This document shows positions 20,976 to 21,058 of a stretch of DNA of 21,058 nucleotides, piece after piece (within the stretch, counting starts at the first letter, position 1; every line of letters starts with the position of its first letter). This DNA comes from JAHBWI01 sp035715525 (lineage in GTDB: Bacteria > Nitrospirota > Nitrospiria > Nitrospirales > Nitrospiraceae). The stretch lies in assembly GCA_035715525.1 (NCBI GenBank), contig DASTLA010000276.1, forward strand, positions 1 through 21,058. The letters are read 5' to 3'. The notes beneath the pieces were generated by a model, which worked only from the letters and a program-made list of their open reading frames with translations, was not told the DNA's origin and searched no databases. The translations under genes were made by a program, and so were the position numbers.

Positions 20976-20999
20976 GGTTCACTCCCCTCTCCTCCACCA
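20976..20999 (+). repeat. Attachment-site-like copy of the tmRNA end (right copy)
   Basis: GGTTCACTCCCCTC followed by TCCTCCACCA matches the last 25 nt of tmRNA except for one deleted A and one G-to-T change. The 5' half of the T-stem and the acceptor 5' strand are absent upstream, so it is not a second tmRNA gene. Confidence 0.55.
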
Positions 21000-21006
21000 T
21001 GCAGAG

Positions 21007-21058
21007 CTCGCTCGCCCCGGAGCCACTAACAATGGTTCCGGGCGACGGGATAAAACCC
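21007..21058 (+). repeat. Exact copy of hairpin-repeat segment 17088-17139
   Basis: All 52 bases to the end of the window are identical to 17088-17139, including the large CCCGGAGCCA / TGGTTCCGGG hairpin (21016-21042). The copy begins 7 nt after the right tmRNA-end duplicate and is cut by the window edge, so it probably continues. Confidence 0.9.

Larger units (their letters stand above)
17000..20999. mobile_element. Putative 4.0-kb cassette inserted at the tmRNA 3' end
   Basis: The segment lies between the tmRNA 3' end and an imperfect copy of its last 25 nt. It contains a hairpin-repeat array, two PEP-CTERM-like exported proteins and a decayed reading frame, and no housekeeping genes. Parts are AT-richer than the flank: 22 of 60 bases are G or C at 20521-20580, against 41 of 60 at 8461-8520 (two chosen lines, not a statistic). 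No integrase, recombination directionality factor or transposase is recognisable, so it would be a passive or decayed element needing enzymes in trans. An alternative is local duplication of the tmRNA end together with the adjoining hairpin repeat. Confidence 0.45.

Noticed and set aside
20976..20999. A possible second tmRNA or tRNA gene, from the TCCACCA ending.
   Set aside because: Only the 3' 24 nt are present. There is no 5' T-stem half and no acceptor partner upstream, so it is a duplicate of the end only.

Overview
The window is about 21 kb of a GC-rich bacterial chromosome. A housekeeping and stress-response block fills roughly the first 17 kb, followed by a foreign-looking segment next to the tmRNA gene. 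The gene mix suggests a Nitrospirota (Nitrospira-like) organism: a canonical GyrA, two PEP-CTERM-type exported proteins, an enhancer-binding protein with two GAF domains, and glyoxalase-fold and ferredoxin-MBL proteins. That assignment is an inference from overall resemblance, not a database result.

Positions 1-3666 hold the 3' part of gyrA, a one-pass membrane protein of unknown function, a DUF721/DciA-like gene on the minus strand, and smpB. Positions 3684-6427 hold a pirin with a long leader containing a perfect hairpin, a FrnE-type DsbA thioredoxin-fold protein, and two translationally linked VOC (glyoxalase-fold) genes.

Positions 6530-12775 look like one regulatory unit. A GAF-GAF-AAA+-Fis activator of sigma-54 is followed by 222 bp that carry two overlapping perfect inverted repeats, an IHF-like site and a near-consensus -24/-12 promoter. 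This promoter would drive six closely spaced genes: DoxX, a STAS-like protein, a nitroreductase-family flavoprotein, an SDR, an AlkA-type DNA glycosylase and a ferredoxin-MBL fusion. A convergent oxyR with both redox cysteines (C199 and C208) lies directly after them. The content points to a redox, electrophile or alkylation stress operon; the inducing signal is unknown.

Positions 13837-16438 hold a small lipoprotein, an uncertain ORF, a BT1-like (folate-biopterin transporter family) membrane transporter and a 47-residue membrane peptide. The tmRNA gene (ssrA, 16649-16999, encoded CCA) follows, so SmpB and its RNA partner both lie in the window.

From 17000 to 20999 the character changes. There is an array of about 100-bp hairpin repeats, two PEP-CTERM-like secreted proteins, a decayed reading frame, and locally AT-richer DNA. 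An imperfect copy of the last 25 nt of tmRNA sits at 20976-20999. Just after it, the final 52 bases of the window repeat 17088-17139 exactly. This looks like a 4.0-kb cassette inserted at the tmRNA 3' end, possibly the first unit of a tandem array that continues past the window. No integrase is visible.
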